From Apostichopus japonicus (Eukaryota; Echinodermata; Holothuroidea; Aspidochirotida; Stichopodidae), in assembly GCF_037975245.1 (NCBI RefSeq), contig NC_092574.1:23129713-23193712 (forward strand): a stretch of 64,000 nucleotides of DNA, read 5' to 3'. Positions 1 to 10,479 of the stretch are shown here, one piece after another (the first letter of the stretch is position 1; each line of letters begins with the position of its first letter). Position numbers and translations under genes: made by a program. The notes beneath the pieces are model-generated. The model was not told where the DNA came from and searched no databases. It worked only from the letters and a program-made list of their open reading frames with translations.

Positions 1-2772
1 GAGCTGTATTCGCAGGAATACTTGTATTCGCAGGAATACTAGTGTTAATAGGACTCCAACCTGCAGGCCATTTTTACTAAATGATACAACACTTTGGTTC
101 ATATCACTTTATTACTACAGCTACAGATCTGAGTCAAGTTTTGAACACTAAATAGATTGGGTCTTGTTGGCAACAGTACGTACATTCAGCCACATCGTTG
201 CGTGCATTTTGATACAAATTCTCTGTTGCAAACTGACTCTGGTATTTTAAAAAATAAGTACTACCGTCCAGCTTAGCACTGCCTAGTCAGATTTGTTCTC
301 ACCCAGAGAGGTGAAGTTGAGTAATTCGGTAATTTGCATCATCAATTCATGTTGGTTATTAAAATGACATTGTCCACATTAATAAATGCAAACTAACAAA
401 TTCAAATATGCAAGGCCGGCACCAGGTGCGGTACATCTGCCTATGAGAGTGTCATGAGCCTAGTCAATTATCAAACTGTGTTTATACTAGCTGCCATGGT
501 TTTAATATTAGCCCATAATTAAGTTATTTATTAATAAATGGAAAATGTGATCTAGTTTTGCAACAAAATCATAATTTCTTTATACCCGGGTATTCATACT
601 TACAGCTGTACAGTAATTTTCTTCAATAAGAATTTTATATTTAGTTGTTAAAATTAAGAAAAAAATGAACTTACTGTGAAGCTACAATCAATTCATCTCA
701 TGCTTTTCAATAAGTAAGTTATACAGTGCTGTTAATTGCAGTACCTACTGACCGAAAGGAAAATTTAGGTTCCAAAACATCTTTATGGTAATATTTCTTG
801 TTTCATCTGTGCATAATTACACCTTTCCCAAGACAATTTAAGATTCTACAGAGTTACAGTTTATTTGGGATACTTACTGTAACAATGCTAGTATCCTTCA
901 ATGCTTACTGTACAATACTAGCCTAACATACTGTGCTATCCTAATGATACTATCCTTACAATACTATCCTAAGGATTTCTACTTTATGCAAATTTGCACT
1001 GTCACAATTGTAGCAACTTTGACTTAATTGTCAAACATTTTCATCACTAGGGTAATTTTCTTCCTCCCCCCTCTCCCCTTCCCCCTACTTGTCTCTAATG
1101 AATAAAACGATGCCACCTTTTCCATTTAAAATGTATTTGGCACTGTATGATGGTCCAAACTAAAAACATACAGTGGAAATGTGTCTACAGATATTTCCCT
1201 TCCCCACTGTGAGGACTAGGAATGCCATGTTTACTAGCACTTATATATATATCAAATCTTAGGGCAATGAAGGGTCAAAAACCTGACCTCCGAACAATCA
1301 ATTTACCTCCAGGGGCTCACAGTGCTCACATGAGGTCCAAGTGTAAGGGATGAAGAGGTACACCAATTTCACACTCTCACAATTACTCCAAAATGTGGCT
1401 ACTACATCCAGTAGTCCACATAAATGATACCATGGTAAGTAATAACACAGTATATGGGTATGCAGCTACACACTACTCAGAGAAATGTATCAGTCTACAT
1501 ACTTCCTATGAGTTCTAAAGCAACTCTCCACACTCTGGTGCCCACTTCTGAATTTAAAAAAAAAACAAGAGACATCAGAGTATTATCCTAAACAAACACC
1601 TCTACACTATACAGTATTACAATTAATACAAAAAAATACTGTTAAATAAAAATGAATACTTTCAAAACTTTGCACTTTATCACTAATTTTATGAAACGAA
1701 ACTTGATCGATCAAACCTGAATAGGACTGCATAGCCGACAGAACATTTCAGTAAGAAATAGATTCAAGAATTTATTTCCTCAGAAAGCTTACACAATAGT
1801 ACCAAACTTCAAACCACTGTACTGTACCCACTTATGCAAGATATATGCAGGTTAACATGTTTCGGAAAATGTCTTGATTGTTGCTTCATTCTTCTACAAG
1901 TGTACATAATTAGACAGCATACTGTACCTAACAAAAGATTCCCACAGTAGAACTTGTGGGTAAGTAAATGCCATGAAAAGGCCTATTCTGTAGTAATGTC
2001 CTGAGGTAATTGCTAAGTACTCCTTTGTTGTCTTGTGTAATTACTGTGTCATTAATCTTATTCCACTCTGTTGCAGAAAGGCAGGTATCCATGGAAACTT
2101 AAATTGACGGGGACATACTGAAACCATTTTGGCTGTATACAGTTGTGGCATTGTCAACTGTCGATCTGAACTAAATTCACTACATTTATATTTTCAAAAC
2201 TGAACATATATCTATTTATATATTGTAATGAAGTGCTTCACTGAGATTCTGATGTAATGGATGATGGTTAATTAACCGTATACACAGTAGGCAAAAATGC
2301 CATAAATGTTCCATTTCTTAATAAGTTAGTGAAATTAGTGTAAGAAATGTGTCTTCCATATATATATATATTGCTTCCTCACATGATAGTAATGCTTTGC
2401 ACTCAATTTTAAGTACCTTTCACTAGATGGCGACAGGTGTATCGTTGCTTTGAGTCTATCTGATCATTAGCAGGATAGCCAAACTTTACGTGTGTGTTAA
2501 CATATTGACTTACCTTGGCAAGTTTGTTTACAGTGTCTGAACTTTCTGTTTGTTCAGGCTAACACATATGAGATTTTGTATGGGCAAACATATGGGATAT
2601 ACAGTACTAGTAAAGATTAACATATATGGGGGAAATTTGTAGAGCTAATTTGGGCTAAGGTTTTGGATTATACAGCTAATAAATTGGAGTAGTAAAGCTC
2701 ACACATGTACTAGTACATTTGTAAGGTTCAGAGGTTATATAGAGGTATCACAGTTTAGCTCATTAGCATGTC
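1..2772. other. AT-rich non-coding DNA, no gene seen
   Basis: I see no convincing coding exon, RNA gene or mobile element here. There are short runs of TACTGTA/ACAGTA-like motifs around 860-970 and a TATATA stretch near 2360. The best isolated splice-like signal is a plus-strand pyrimidine tract plus CAG ending near 2077, without a matching donor or supported frame. The stretch could be intronic or intergenic. Confidence 0.6.
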
Positions 2773-3712
2773 AGTAGTCAGTTTTGAGCTAGAAATCCCT
2801 TTAATAATTGTTGAGAGTTACATGACATTGTTTATACACAGTGAAATATTTTTTGAGAAATTGGCCAATTTTTCCACCATTTGAGATCTTTTTGAGATCT
2901 TTTTGAGCCAGTATGTGCCCAATTGAGATAACCTGTTAACCCTTGAGGCTCAGACAGGGAAAACTAACAGGCAGGTTTAAGTGCATACATGTTTAAAGCA
3001 TGAGTATGAACTTTGAAGCAGTTTTCATTACCTGGATGCCAGATATGTTTCGTTGAAGACCTACAGAGCCCCTTCACAGAACTAAACTGAACTGAATTTG
3101 AGAAAACTATGTTCACCTAAAGAAAATCATAGCATTGGAGAATTCACAGCTAATTGTAGCTTTACATATGGACTTCTCATGTTTAAAAGGTTTTCAGACT
3201 TTGATGCCTGTTAACCTCATGTGACCTTTGACCTCTACCAATTTCAATAGGATTTTTGCACCCACAAAGCTGGATCTACATACTAAGTATGAAGTTCAAG
3301 AAAAGATATATACTTCTTGTGAAGTGTTTAAAAGATTTTCAGACTTAATGTTGACTGCATATGACATTTTTCCATCAATTTTCAATAGGGTTCTTGTACT
3401 CAACAAGCTGAATCTACATACCATGTATGAAGTGCAACAAATATGCATTTTTTGAGTTATGGTGTTCACAAAGTTGTCAGAATTTGACCTCTGTTGACCC
3501 CAAATGACCACTGAACTTCACAGCAAAGAGTAGGGTTTTTGTACTCAATAAGACAACAGATCCACATACCACGTATGAAGTTAATCTACCATTAACTTTC
3601 TGAGTTACTGTGTCACATACAAACACACACACACAGGCCATCACCATCCCATAGATTTCTTTTGCCTCCGGAAAGGAATCAATAAAATTGTGAAGTTTCA
3701 AGCACTATTTTT
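2773..3712 (+). repeat. Dispersed repeat family A, copy 1
   Basis: This block of about 940 bp is clearly related, in the same orientation and order, to 56197-56846. Shared landmarks are TTTTGAGCTAG, CCCTTTAATAATTGTT, GATAACCTGTT, the CTCATGTGACC segment and the CTACCAATTTC segment. The second half consists of diverged tandem subunits of roughly 120 bp, each with a GACCTTTGACC-like core followed by an ACATACTAAGTATGAAGTTC-like stretch (near 3190-3310, 3340-3440 and 3480-3590). It ends in a CCATCACCATCCCATAGATT stretch. No protein is encoded. Similar GACCTTTGACC repeats are, to my knowledge, common in echinoderm and other marine invertebrate genomes. Its transposition class is unknown. Confidence 0.75.
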
Positions 3713-4504
3713 TGTTAACCCTTCACATATTGGTGAAGAAGAAAACAAAGTGACACAATTGTCACATTAATTTGAGTAGTTTGGAAAAATTGTCAGCCAA
3801 AGTAAAAAAGCTGCTTTAAATTCAGATATTGATCAAATATATTTAAAAAATGCTTTAATAGCAGGAAGTTCTGTAATCAACACAGGTGAGACTGGGTTGC
3901 TTATGCACTGTTTGATGCCGATGCACTACAGTACTGCCAAATTTAGCTTTGCAAGGTTGTTATTTAAAACAAGGTGTTTGCTATAGATGTTTGGCTACTA
4001 CAAGACAGCTAACCATTTAAAAGGACAAGTATTAACACTTAAACACTCAACTGTAATAAAAAAGCTAATTGGCATTAACCATGCTACAAGTATATTTCTA
4101 AATTGAAAACCAGATGCATATGGCTGGCAATTGTGCACATAGAGTCTAGGTAGGCATGGAGGGAGGGGGGGGGGGGGGAGGAAGTAAATCTTCAATGAAG
4201 GTAAAAAGAAGTAACATAAGAAGGTGCAGAAAAACTTAGGTAATTCAAACAGTATTAATAAACAACTTGTTTCTGTGATGCTCATAACACACAGCTACGG
4301 AAAGTAACAAGGAAATAGAAGGGAAAGTCATGAGCCAAGTAAGATACAAAGATAGCACATGCAAAATAACCGAGCTGATGAGCAACGTTTTATGAATATA
4401 AATGTACCACACATGCTTTCAACATGTTTATGCAAGAGGTGAATAATGCAAGCTGTAAACGTTGCCCATATATCATCTTCGGACATATTTTTGAAAATGC
4501 GTTA
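3713..4504. other. Non-coding, no gene seen
   Basis: AT-rich sequence with a guanine run of about 13 bases near 4167-4180. Open frames here are short and composition-driven. Nothing else is recognisable. Confidence 0.5.
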
Positions 4505-4606
4505 GCTAGGGGGCACATTTGGTCTCGTCAGCAGGGGCACATTTGGTCTCGTGAGCAGAGGGCACATTTGGTCTCGTTAGCAGGGGGCACATTTGGTCTC
4601 GAGCAA
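4505..4606 (+). repeat. Minisatellite, four units of about 28 bp
   Basis: Four head-to-tail units share the core GCACATTTGGTCTCGT, separated by a variable segment of the type (C/G/T)AGCAGGGG. Units differ only by small changes in the linker, and the last ends in CTCGAGC. The array is short and isolated. It runs through a small open frame of 62 codons (4424-4612), which I regard as accidental. Confidence 0.9.
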
Positions 4607-4904
4607 ACCTGAGGTAGCCATTCGAGGCGATCATTTATGCAGTAGGAAATCCTCCTTCTGAGAATAGTACCGAACAGCTAGCAGTATAAATGAGGTTTTG
4701 GGGTAGTGAACTGTAATATCTTATAGAAATGATGCCTCAAAATATCATTTGTAGGCATCATCTGATCAAGCATCTAACTTTATAGATTTTACAGGACGTT
4801 GTTAGGAGGTACACTGGCAGAGAGAAGAAGTTAAACCTGAAGAGGTTTCTAGCGTGGAGGAAGAACCGGTGATATTTAAGAAGGTTAAAGGTCAGTACTT
4901 GACA

Positions 4905-4978
4905 TGAAGAAAGAAGGAGGCTGAAAGGAGGCTGAAAGAAGGCTGAAAGAAGGGGGCTGAAAGGAGGAGGCTGCAAGA
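4905..4978 (-). repeat. GA-rich minisatellite; minus strand is an array of acceptor-like motifs
   Basis: Short imperfect units of 11-15 bp of the form GGCTGAAAGAAGG repeat five or six times. Read on the minus strand each unit is a pyrimidine run ending in TTTCAG, the consensus of a 3' splice acceptor. The array lies 8 to about 80 bp downstream of the donor of the candidate exon at 4992-5041, so it would sit at the start of that intron. The repeat is certain; any role in splicing is inference. Confidence 0.8.
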
Positions 4979-4991
4979 AACCGGGACTTAC

Positions 4992-5041
4992 TGTGTCGTC
5001 TCTTCTTCACTGCCTTTTGTCTGGTTATTGTGTGAGTTGTC
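4992..5041 (-). CDS. Candidate internal exon, acidic/polar peptide
   Basis: On the minus strand a strong acceptor (pyrimidine-rich TTTCTTTCTCTGCAG) is followed by 50 nt open in one frame and then a consensus donor GTAAGT. The frame reads DNSHNNQTKGSEEETT with two trailing bases, a serine/glutamate-rich, probably disordered peptide typical of linker exons. A second frame (basic, TTHTITRQKAVKKRRH) is also open, so the frame is not certain. Joining in phase to an acceptor at about 4820, after a GA-rich intron of about 170 bp, would give a short tail ending in VPPNNVL and a stop. No homology is recognisable. It could be a chance splice-site pair. Confidence 0.4.
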
Positions 5042-6859
5042 CTGCAGAGAAAGAAAGTGAAAGACAAAAATGATAATTACAAAAAAAAAGAAATATTTAA
5101 AAAATTGTGGTATTTTGCTGGAAAAATTCTCACACTGATGAAAAACATGACAAAATATATTCAAATGACAAACATAGAGGGAACTATAAAATAATTTACA
5201 TAATGCTTTCAAATGTCCATTTTCAGATCAAGCAAACATTTGATACTGCAGTAGGTTATGACAACACTAGTCTGTTGGGGTTAAGAATTACACAACTAGA
5301 TGCTTTTACCAATTTAAGAGCATATCTGCCAACTCTCACGGTTTTACTGTGAGACTGACATACAGTGTCATCTCAAAGAGGCAAAATCTTGAACTGGTCG
5401 GTAAACCCCTTGTATGTTTGTAACATGGAGTCGTGGAATTCTGTTTGTATACATATATACTGTATATATAATAAGTGCCATATAGCTACCATGGAATTAA
5501 TGGTGAACAAAATTAACTTGATGGAATGTTGAAAATTGTTTTGGGTTTTATCCGAATTTAGTATGTTTTGTGAAATATCCATGTTTTAGGTATCAATCTC
5601 CAAGGTACAGTATACACCTTTGGGAAGAGAGGGAGGGAAGAGAGAGACGGAAAGGGGGAGAGGGAAGGGGGGGAGAAGCCTGGCAGGCTTGTAAGAGTAA
5701 CACTAAATGCTAGGAGCTCTGACTTGCAAGCTACATGTTTAACCACATTCATGTGCAAACTCACATCATCAAAAAAATGCAAAACATACAGTAGGCACCA
5801 GAAACATTTAGTGCACAACCTGTACCATGTAATTACCGTAATGCTTTAATCTCTATATATGTAGATGATATTACAGGTAGGGAGATGTTACTTGTCTATG
5901 TACTGTACACTGTACAGTAAGTACAAACTAGTACATCACTAGTATGAAAGTGCTAGGAATTATGACAATAGCTATCAAAGCTGAGAGGAAAATCGTTTTG
6001 TGGATTCCTTGCCCTCTACAAAATCATACGGCAGTAAATAACTAACATGACAGGCAAATTCAACAAATGCCATCGACTCTAAATAATCTACCCATATCAT
6101 TATCTTCAGCCAATGTTGCTGCAATATAAAGAAAAACTATTTCATTTCCTTTTTATCTTTTGATTTTAGACTTATATTAAAGATAGAGAGACTTCCAATT
6201 TCCAACAATCCATTGTTGTCGGATAGTGTCACTTGAAGTACGGTCAATCTAATTACATATCAGTATCCTCAGCAATTGAGAGGAGACATGAAAAGAAAGA
6301 CAGTTCTCGCTGTGGCTCTTGGCAGAGTTTTCCTATTCAGTAATATAATGTACTACAGTATGACATATACCACTTAATCTGTGTATTAATGACCCTATCA
6401 ACCAGGAAATTGACATGTCCTGCTGCTGCTGTTGATGATGGCACACTTTATATGCATGCATGCATGTGTGTGTGTGTGTGCATGAGTGTACATATATATA
6501 TATAGACTACATATAACTACTTCAACCACACTCAGCTTATAGGTCATGCCAACCTTATCAATGCACGGTATTGTTGTACTTTTCGTAGTGCTCATTATTA
6601 TCCTTGATTGTCCTAGATAATTTCATACTCTCTACATGACATCATTGTGGTAAGTGTACTACGCTGCTAGTACTGTACAAACTACAATGCAATACATTAC
6701 AAGTAGAGGTTCTTACATCAATTTACACAAACACACACACACACAGTTATATCATTATCTATTCAGATGAGAGAGAGGGAGAAGCTTGCACAGTGAGACC
6801 CATTTCCCTAGGTACACAAAAACTATTCAAAGGTCACCGAGGGCACCAGTTCAATTATA

Positions 6860-6860
<1 letters not shown>
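5042..6860. other. Non-coding, simple sequence, no firm gene
   Basis: AT-rich sequence with a TATA-rich patch near 5455-5470, a GA-rich patch at 5620-5680, an ATGC/TG run at 6452-6483 and a CA run near 6732. A 19-base palindrome TACTGTACACTGTACAGTA lies at 5901-5919. A weak 27-nt minus-strand exon candidate (6092-6118, TLAEDNDM) has a good acceptor but a poor GTAGAT donor and is not annotated separately. Confidence 0.5.
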
Positions 6861-6916
<56 letters not shown>

Positions 6917-6921
6917 TATAT
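6861..6921. repeat. (TA)n microsatellite
   Basis: About 60 bases of almost pure alternating TA with one interrupting C near the end. The tract makes the run of alternating I and Y residues in a 69-codon frame, which is not a real gene. Confidence 0.95.
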
Positions 6922-8674
6922 GCTACAGTTTATCTGGTACAACCCAAAACAGCTGTCATAAAGATATCCATGGAGTTCACTGTACTAACTTATAGCTATT
7001 AAAACTTCCCAAGGGAACATCCATAGACTCAACACTGAAATACTATTTACATGAAATGGAAGAAAATCTACCATCATTTCAAAGATCAAAGAGAGATAAA
7101 CCTGTTAGCGAACTGCTTATTATCGACTGCAAAAAGCCTGTGTGGGTAAATATGTTGAAGTTAGAGGGCCTGACATTGCTATACTACAATACTAGCAGGA
7201 CTTTCTTCAGAGGTTAACTTGAAACCAAAACAAGCTAAGAACACATTGAGAGACACTGATCGACAGACAATTTAGATTAAACAATTATAACTTCGAGAAC
7301 ATCTTCACCCAAAATGACTGCATGAATAACAGTATTGTTTACAACATCAAGCACTTGCCTAACACTATGTTAATACATCTAATTATAGTATCATCTAACA
7401 ATGACATGAAAAGCAACTTCCTCAATAAAAAGCTTAATCATTATGTAATACATCATTTGTTATGAAAGTTGTGCTGTTCCTGCTATCAATTCTGATACAT
7501 GTATGCAAGAAATTTAGCTAGATGATGAAAATATCTTTCCCAGTTGCAATAGCTCACAGTATTTCATATGTTCAATCTACCTGTTTCAGAGTTGGCAACT
7601 CACAGAGACATCAAATCTGGCAGAGGCATGTTAATCTATCAAGATCGGTATTAATGTTCTGATCTCTTAACACAGAACAAAGCATCTCCAACCATGAATG
7701 ACAGTCTGTACAATGCATGCCTGGTAGTATTGCATACTTCCAGCATTATAACCACAGCAGGCTATATAAAATGTGCGTAACATTAGGTCAGCCTATAAGA
7801 CTTTACAGTGTGAGTGAGTATATAGGGAGAGTCTCTGGCAAACTCCCTGGTGAGAGTAATGAGCTGATATTTTAATGTGAACCTTTGATTCAAGTTCACA
7901 TTCTGCAGTTTTGTCATGTCCTAGTTTCTTTAGGGTTAAATATGTTCGTAGCTGATTAGCTATATATATGTCCACATAGGAAACCTCTTGATTATTTGTC
8001 TGTGTTATAAATTTAATGATTTCCTGTTCAGTTCCCTGCTAAGTTATAAACTTTCTGGGTAAGTCATCTCGGTGTGGACCTTTTTTATTTCAATTCAAAC
8101 TGACTAGTTACATCTGGATAGTACAAGTCATTACTCATAATAAGCTGTCTGAATACAAACATTTAGTAAATTTTCCCTTTCTTTAAATTAGTAAATTTTC
8201 CCTTTCCTTAAAACAACCCTGAAGGTCGGTCATCTCTATAACCGAAAAGTCAGGCCTCTTTTTTCTTCTCTTGTTTTATTTATTCCTCTTCTTCTTGGCA
8301 ATATCCTCTCAAACTGTGTCAATTCACAGAATATCATAATATTAGCACACACTTTGCTGTATACTAAATACCAATACTAATAAAGTACAGTATGGAAGTC
8401 TACATCGTGCACACAATGTAATTGTCTCTGTATGCAATACAACCGTATCAGTGACATATAGCCCGTTTCAAAGTATAACATAATATATGACGCTATATTG
8501 GTTCAGCATGGTGGCACACCTGAACTGGACGCCTAAACCCCGGCCTCCTTTGCAGGTATACCTATACACGATGACCTAATTGGGACAAGACCTTCTAAAA
8601 ATTTCTGAACGACTATTCAATATTGTACTTAGAAGTAAGTTATTGGTGAAGTTATCAGTGTAATAGCTACAGTA
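6922..8674. other. Non-coding, no gene seen
   Basis: AT-rich sequence without recognisable genes. A short direct duplication TAGTAAATTTTCCCTTTC occurs twice near 8164-8210. The right edge abuts the tip of the DIRS element. Confidence 0.5.
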
Positions 8675-8823
8675 ATTCCAAAACTTACTGGTTTGGATAT
8701 TTACGAGTGACGAGCTTACCTGTCTCCTCACAACCTTAGCACTTCATTCTACTGTGCCTATAAAGTCTTGGTAAAATAATAACACTGTGCGCCCTCTATG
8801 ACCGGGCCCCCCCCGGTCACTCC
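8675..8823 (-). repeat. DIRS left (3') inverted terminal repeat
   Basis: This end comprises a unique outer tip (8675-8714, containing ACTTACTGGTTTGGATATTT) and a core (8715-8823) that is the reverse complement of 15083-15190. The core includes a GC palindrome of the form GACCGGG(C)8GGTC. The outermost 53 bases recur without a mismatch, as their complement, in the internal complementary region at 9315-9367. Confidence 0.92.
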
Positions 8824-9314
8824 TCCTTTCTCATGAGACCATTCCTAAAAAGTGGCCTCACGGTTACGAAGATAGGGGGTGGCTAGGACCCTCTAGCCAG
8901 CCCCAACAACTCCTGTCGAGAAAACTCCCTTAGGTGAGCCCCTAACAAAAAGTCACTGACGCCTTCCTAGCAGGGGGGAGTGTAACCCTCTCCGGCGCAG
9001 CGGAGCAGGGGGGAACACTCTCCTGGACCCTGCAGGCGTAACTACCCCTTATCCTAACAAGGAGCCTAATTTGTAAGACCCGACACCTGTTAACCGCAAA
9101 AACAACTTAGGTGAGAGCGTATACGGAGTAGAACATGTAATATAAACGCATACGAAAAACATAAAGTTACACTCACCGATAGACCTGGCCGGAGACTCTC
9201 TAGTCGTAGTTGGCTCTGTCTATCTGGTGTGGTGCCTGGAGTCGTGAGTCAAGTCGAACGACCGCTCCCCCGTCCGGCTGTGTCCCACCTTCCTCGGGGG
9301 AGGGAGGCGGGAAT
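8824..9314 (-). other. DIRS 3' non-coding region
   Basis: About 490 bp between the left terminal repeat and the internal complementary region. It holds no open frame of note and is rich in short C- and G-runs (for example around 8970-9010 and 9290-9310). Its junction with the terminal repeat is defined by loss of similarity to the right end. Confidence 0.75.
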
Positions 9315-9412
9315 GGAGACAGGTAAGCTCGTCACTCGTAAATATCCAAACCAGTAAGTTTTGGAATATTTACTTCGCTCCTCGCTTACCTGTCTCCTCA
9401 CAACCTTAGCAC
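9315..9412 (-). repeat. DIRS internal complementary region
   Basis: The first 53 bases (9315-9367) are the perfect reverse complement of the left tip (8675-8727). The next 45 bases (9368-9412) are the reverse complement of the right tip (15165-15209) with a single mismatch. At the junction, GGAAT of the left tip abuts ATTTAC of the right tip. In the DIRS replication model this region templates completion of the ends and circularisation, since neither terminal repeat alone contains both tips. The recombinase stop codon (9406-9408) lies inside it. Confidence 0.95.
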
Positions 9413-10479
9413 CGAGTGGCACTGCCCGATGGTGGGAGGCCCGAGGGGTGGGACCTATTACCCGCCGGACCTCGCATCACCGCGCTACCAAATGCCGCCT
9501 CGGCGTGTAGTGTGTCAGTTAGATAGCAGGCGACGAACGTAGTTGGTGTTTTCCACGCTGCCGCCTTGAGGATGTCCTCTATCGGGATACCGGCAAAGAG
9601 GGCTGTGGAGGCTGAGATCCCTCTGATGTCGTGGGCTCTTGGCCGGGCAGCCCCCGTTGTGAACGGGCGTATTGTCTCCACTAGCCATCTGGACAGGGTA
9701 TCCTTGGAGGCCGATGTGTAGGGTGGTCGTGGCAGGATAAAGAGGGAAGTTGTTTGTCTTAACTTCTCTGTCCTGCTTAAATACCACTTCAAAGCCCTGA
9801 CTGGGCACCATCGTTTGTCCTCGGCCACTGATGACAGGGTTTTAATCTCCGGGATGAAGATGTCTCCCGGCAAGAAGGTCAGGGCCTGGTTCTTGGCAAT
9901 GAAGGCCGGGTCTGGAACCATCCTCACCCCATGGCCCTCGAATCTGATGTGGTTCGGTTTGGTCGTTAGGGCATGTAGGCAGCTCCTCCTTCTTGCTGAC
10001 GCTACCGCAATAAGAAAGAGTGTCTTCTTTGTGAGGGCAGCTAGGGAAGCGTTTGCCATTGGCTCGTATGGAGGCCCTGCCAGGGCATGCAGTACTGCTG
10101 AGAGCCCCCAGGAGGGGGCTAACCGTCTGACTCGTGGACGGCGATTAGCCATGCCTTTGATGAGCTGGGCAATGTCTAGGTTATTGCCCAGAGTGGAGCC
10201 GTCTGGAAAACCCTGGTGGATGGCAGCGATGGCCGACCTGTAATTTTTGATTGTAGAGACTTGTTTGCCTTCTCTGAAGAGTGAGAGTAGGAACTCGGCA
10301 GTCTGTGCTATAGAGATCTTAGTAAGCAGTATCTGTCTAGGCCGGCACCACTGTTCGAACTTCCGCAGGCGGGAATCGTAAGTCTTTGCGGTCGTTCCCC
10401 TTCTAGCGTCGGCTGCCATCGCGGCAGCTGCCTCTGAAAAACCTCTCTGTCGTAGGGAAGACCGGACAGTTTCCAGGCA
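9406..10479 (-). CDS. DIRS tyrosine recombinase (integrase)
   Basis: This is the phage-lambda-integrase-like recombinase of DIRS elements, which would integrate the circular cDNA. The recognisable domain starts near 10479 with LRQRGFSEAAAAMAAD, followed by a SAM-like DNA-binding part (KTYDSRLRKFEQWC, KNYRSAIAAIHQGF). The catalytic part shows an arginine box (ASARRRSCLHAL), the H-x-x-R box as HDIRG near 9625-9640, a tryptophan after it (AAAWKTPTTF), and the nucleophile tyrosine in ACYLTD (codon 9523-9525). The same frame stays open upstream to 12306, but that part is read in another frame as RT, so the true start is uncertain; an ATG lies at 10417-10419. Translation probably needs frameshifting or reinitiation. 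It overlaps the RT frame by at least 170 bp. Confidence 0.9.
   Translation of the reverse strand, partial: CLETVRSSLRQRGFSEAAAAMAADARRGTTAKTYDSRLRKFEQWCRPRQILLTKISIAQTAEFLLSLFREGKQVSTIKNYRSAIAAIHQGFPDGSTLGNNLDIAQLIKGMANRRPRVRRLAPSWGLSAVLHALAGPPYEPMANASLAALTKKTLFLIAVASARRRSCLHALTTKPNHIRFEGHGVRMVPDPAFIAKNQALTFLPGDIFIPEIKTLSSVAEDKRWCPVRALKWYLSRTEKLRQTTSLFILPRPPYTSASKDTLSRWLVETIRPFTTGAARPRAHDIRGISASTALFAGIPIEDILKAAAWKTPTTFVACYLTDTLHAEAAFGSAVMRGPAGNRSHPSGLPPSGSATRC

Noticed and set aside
6092-6118. 27-nt minus-strand exon candidate (TLAEDNDM)
   Set aside because: Good acceptor and compatible phase with 20762-20803, but the donor GTAGAT is poor.
9815-10243. 142-codon plus-strand frame within the DIRS element, and other plus frames at 11947-13198
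   Set aside because: Antisense shadows of the RT, recombinase and gag-like frames in GC-rich DNA, with no protein signature.
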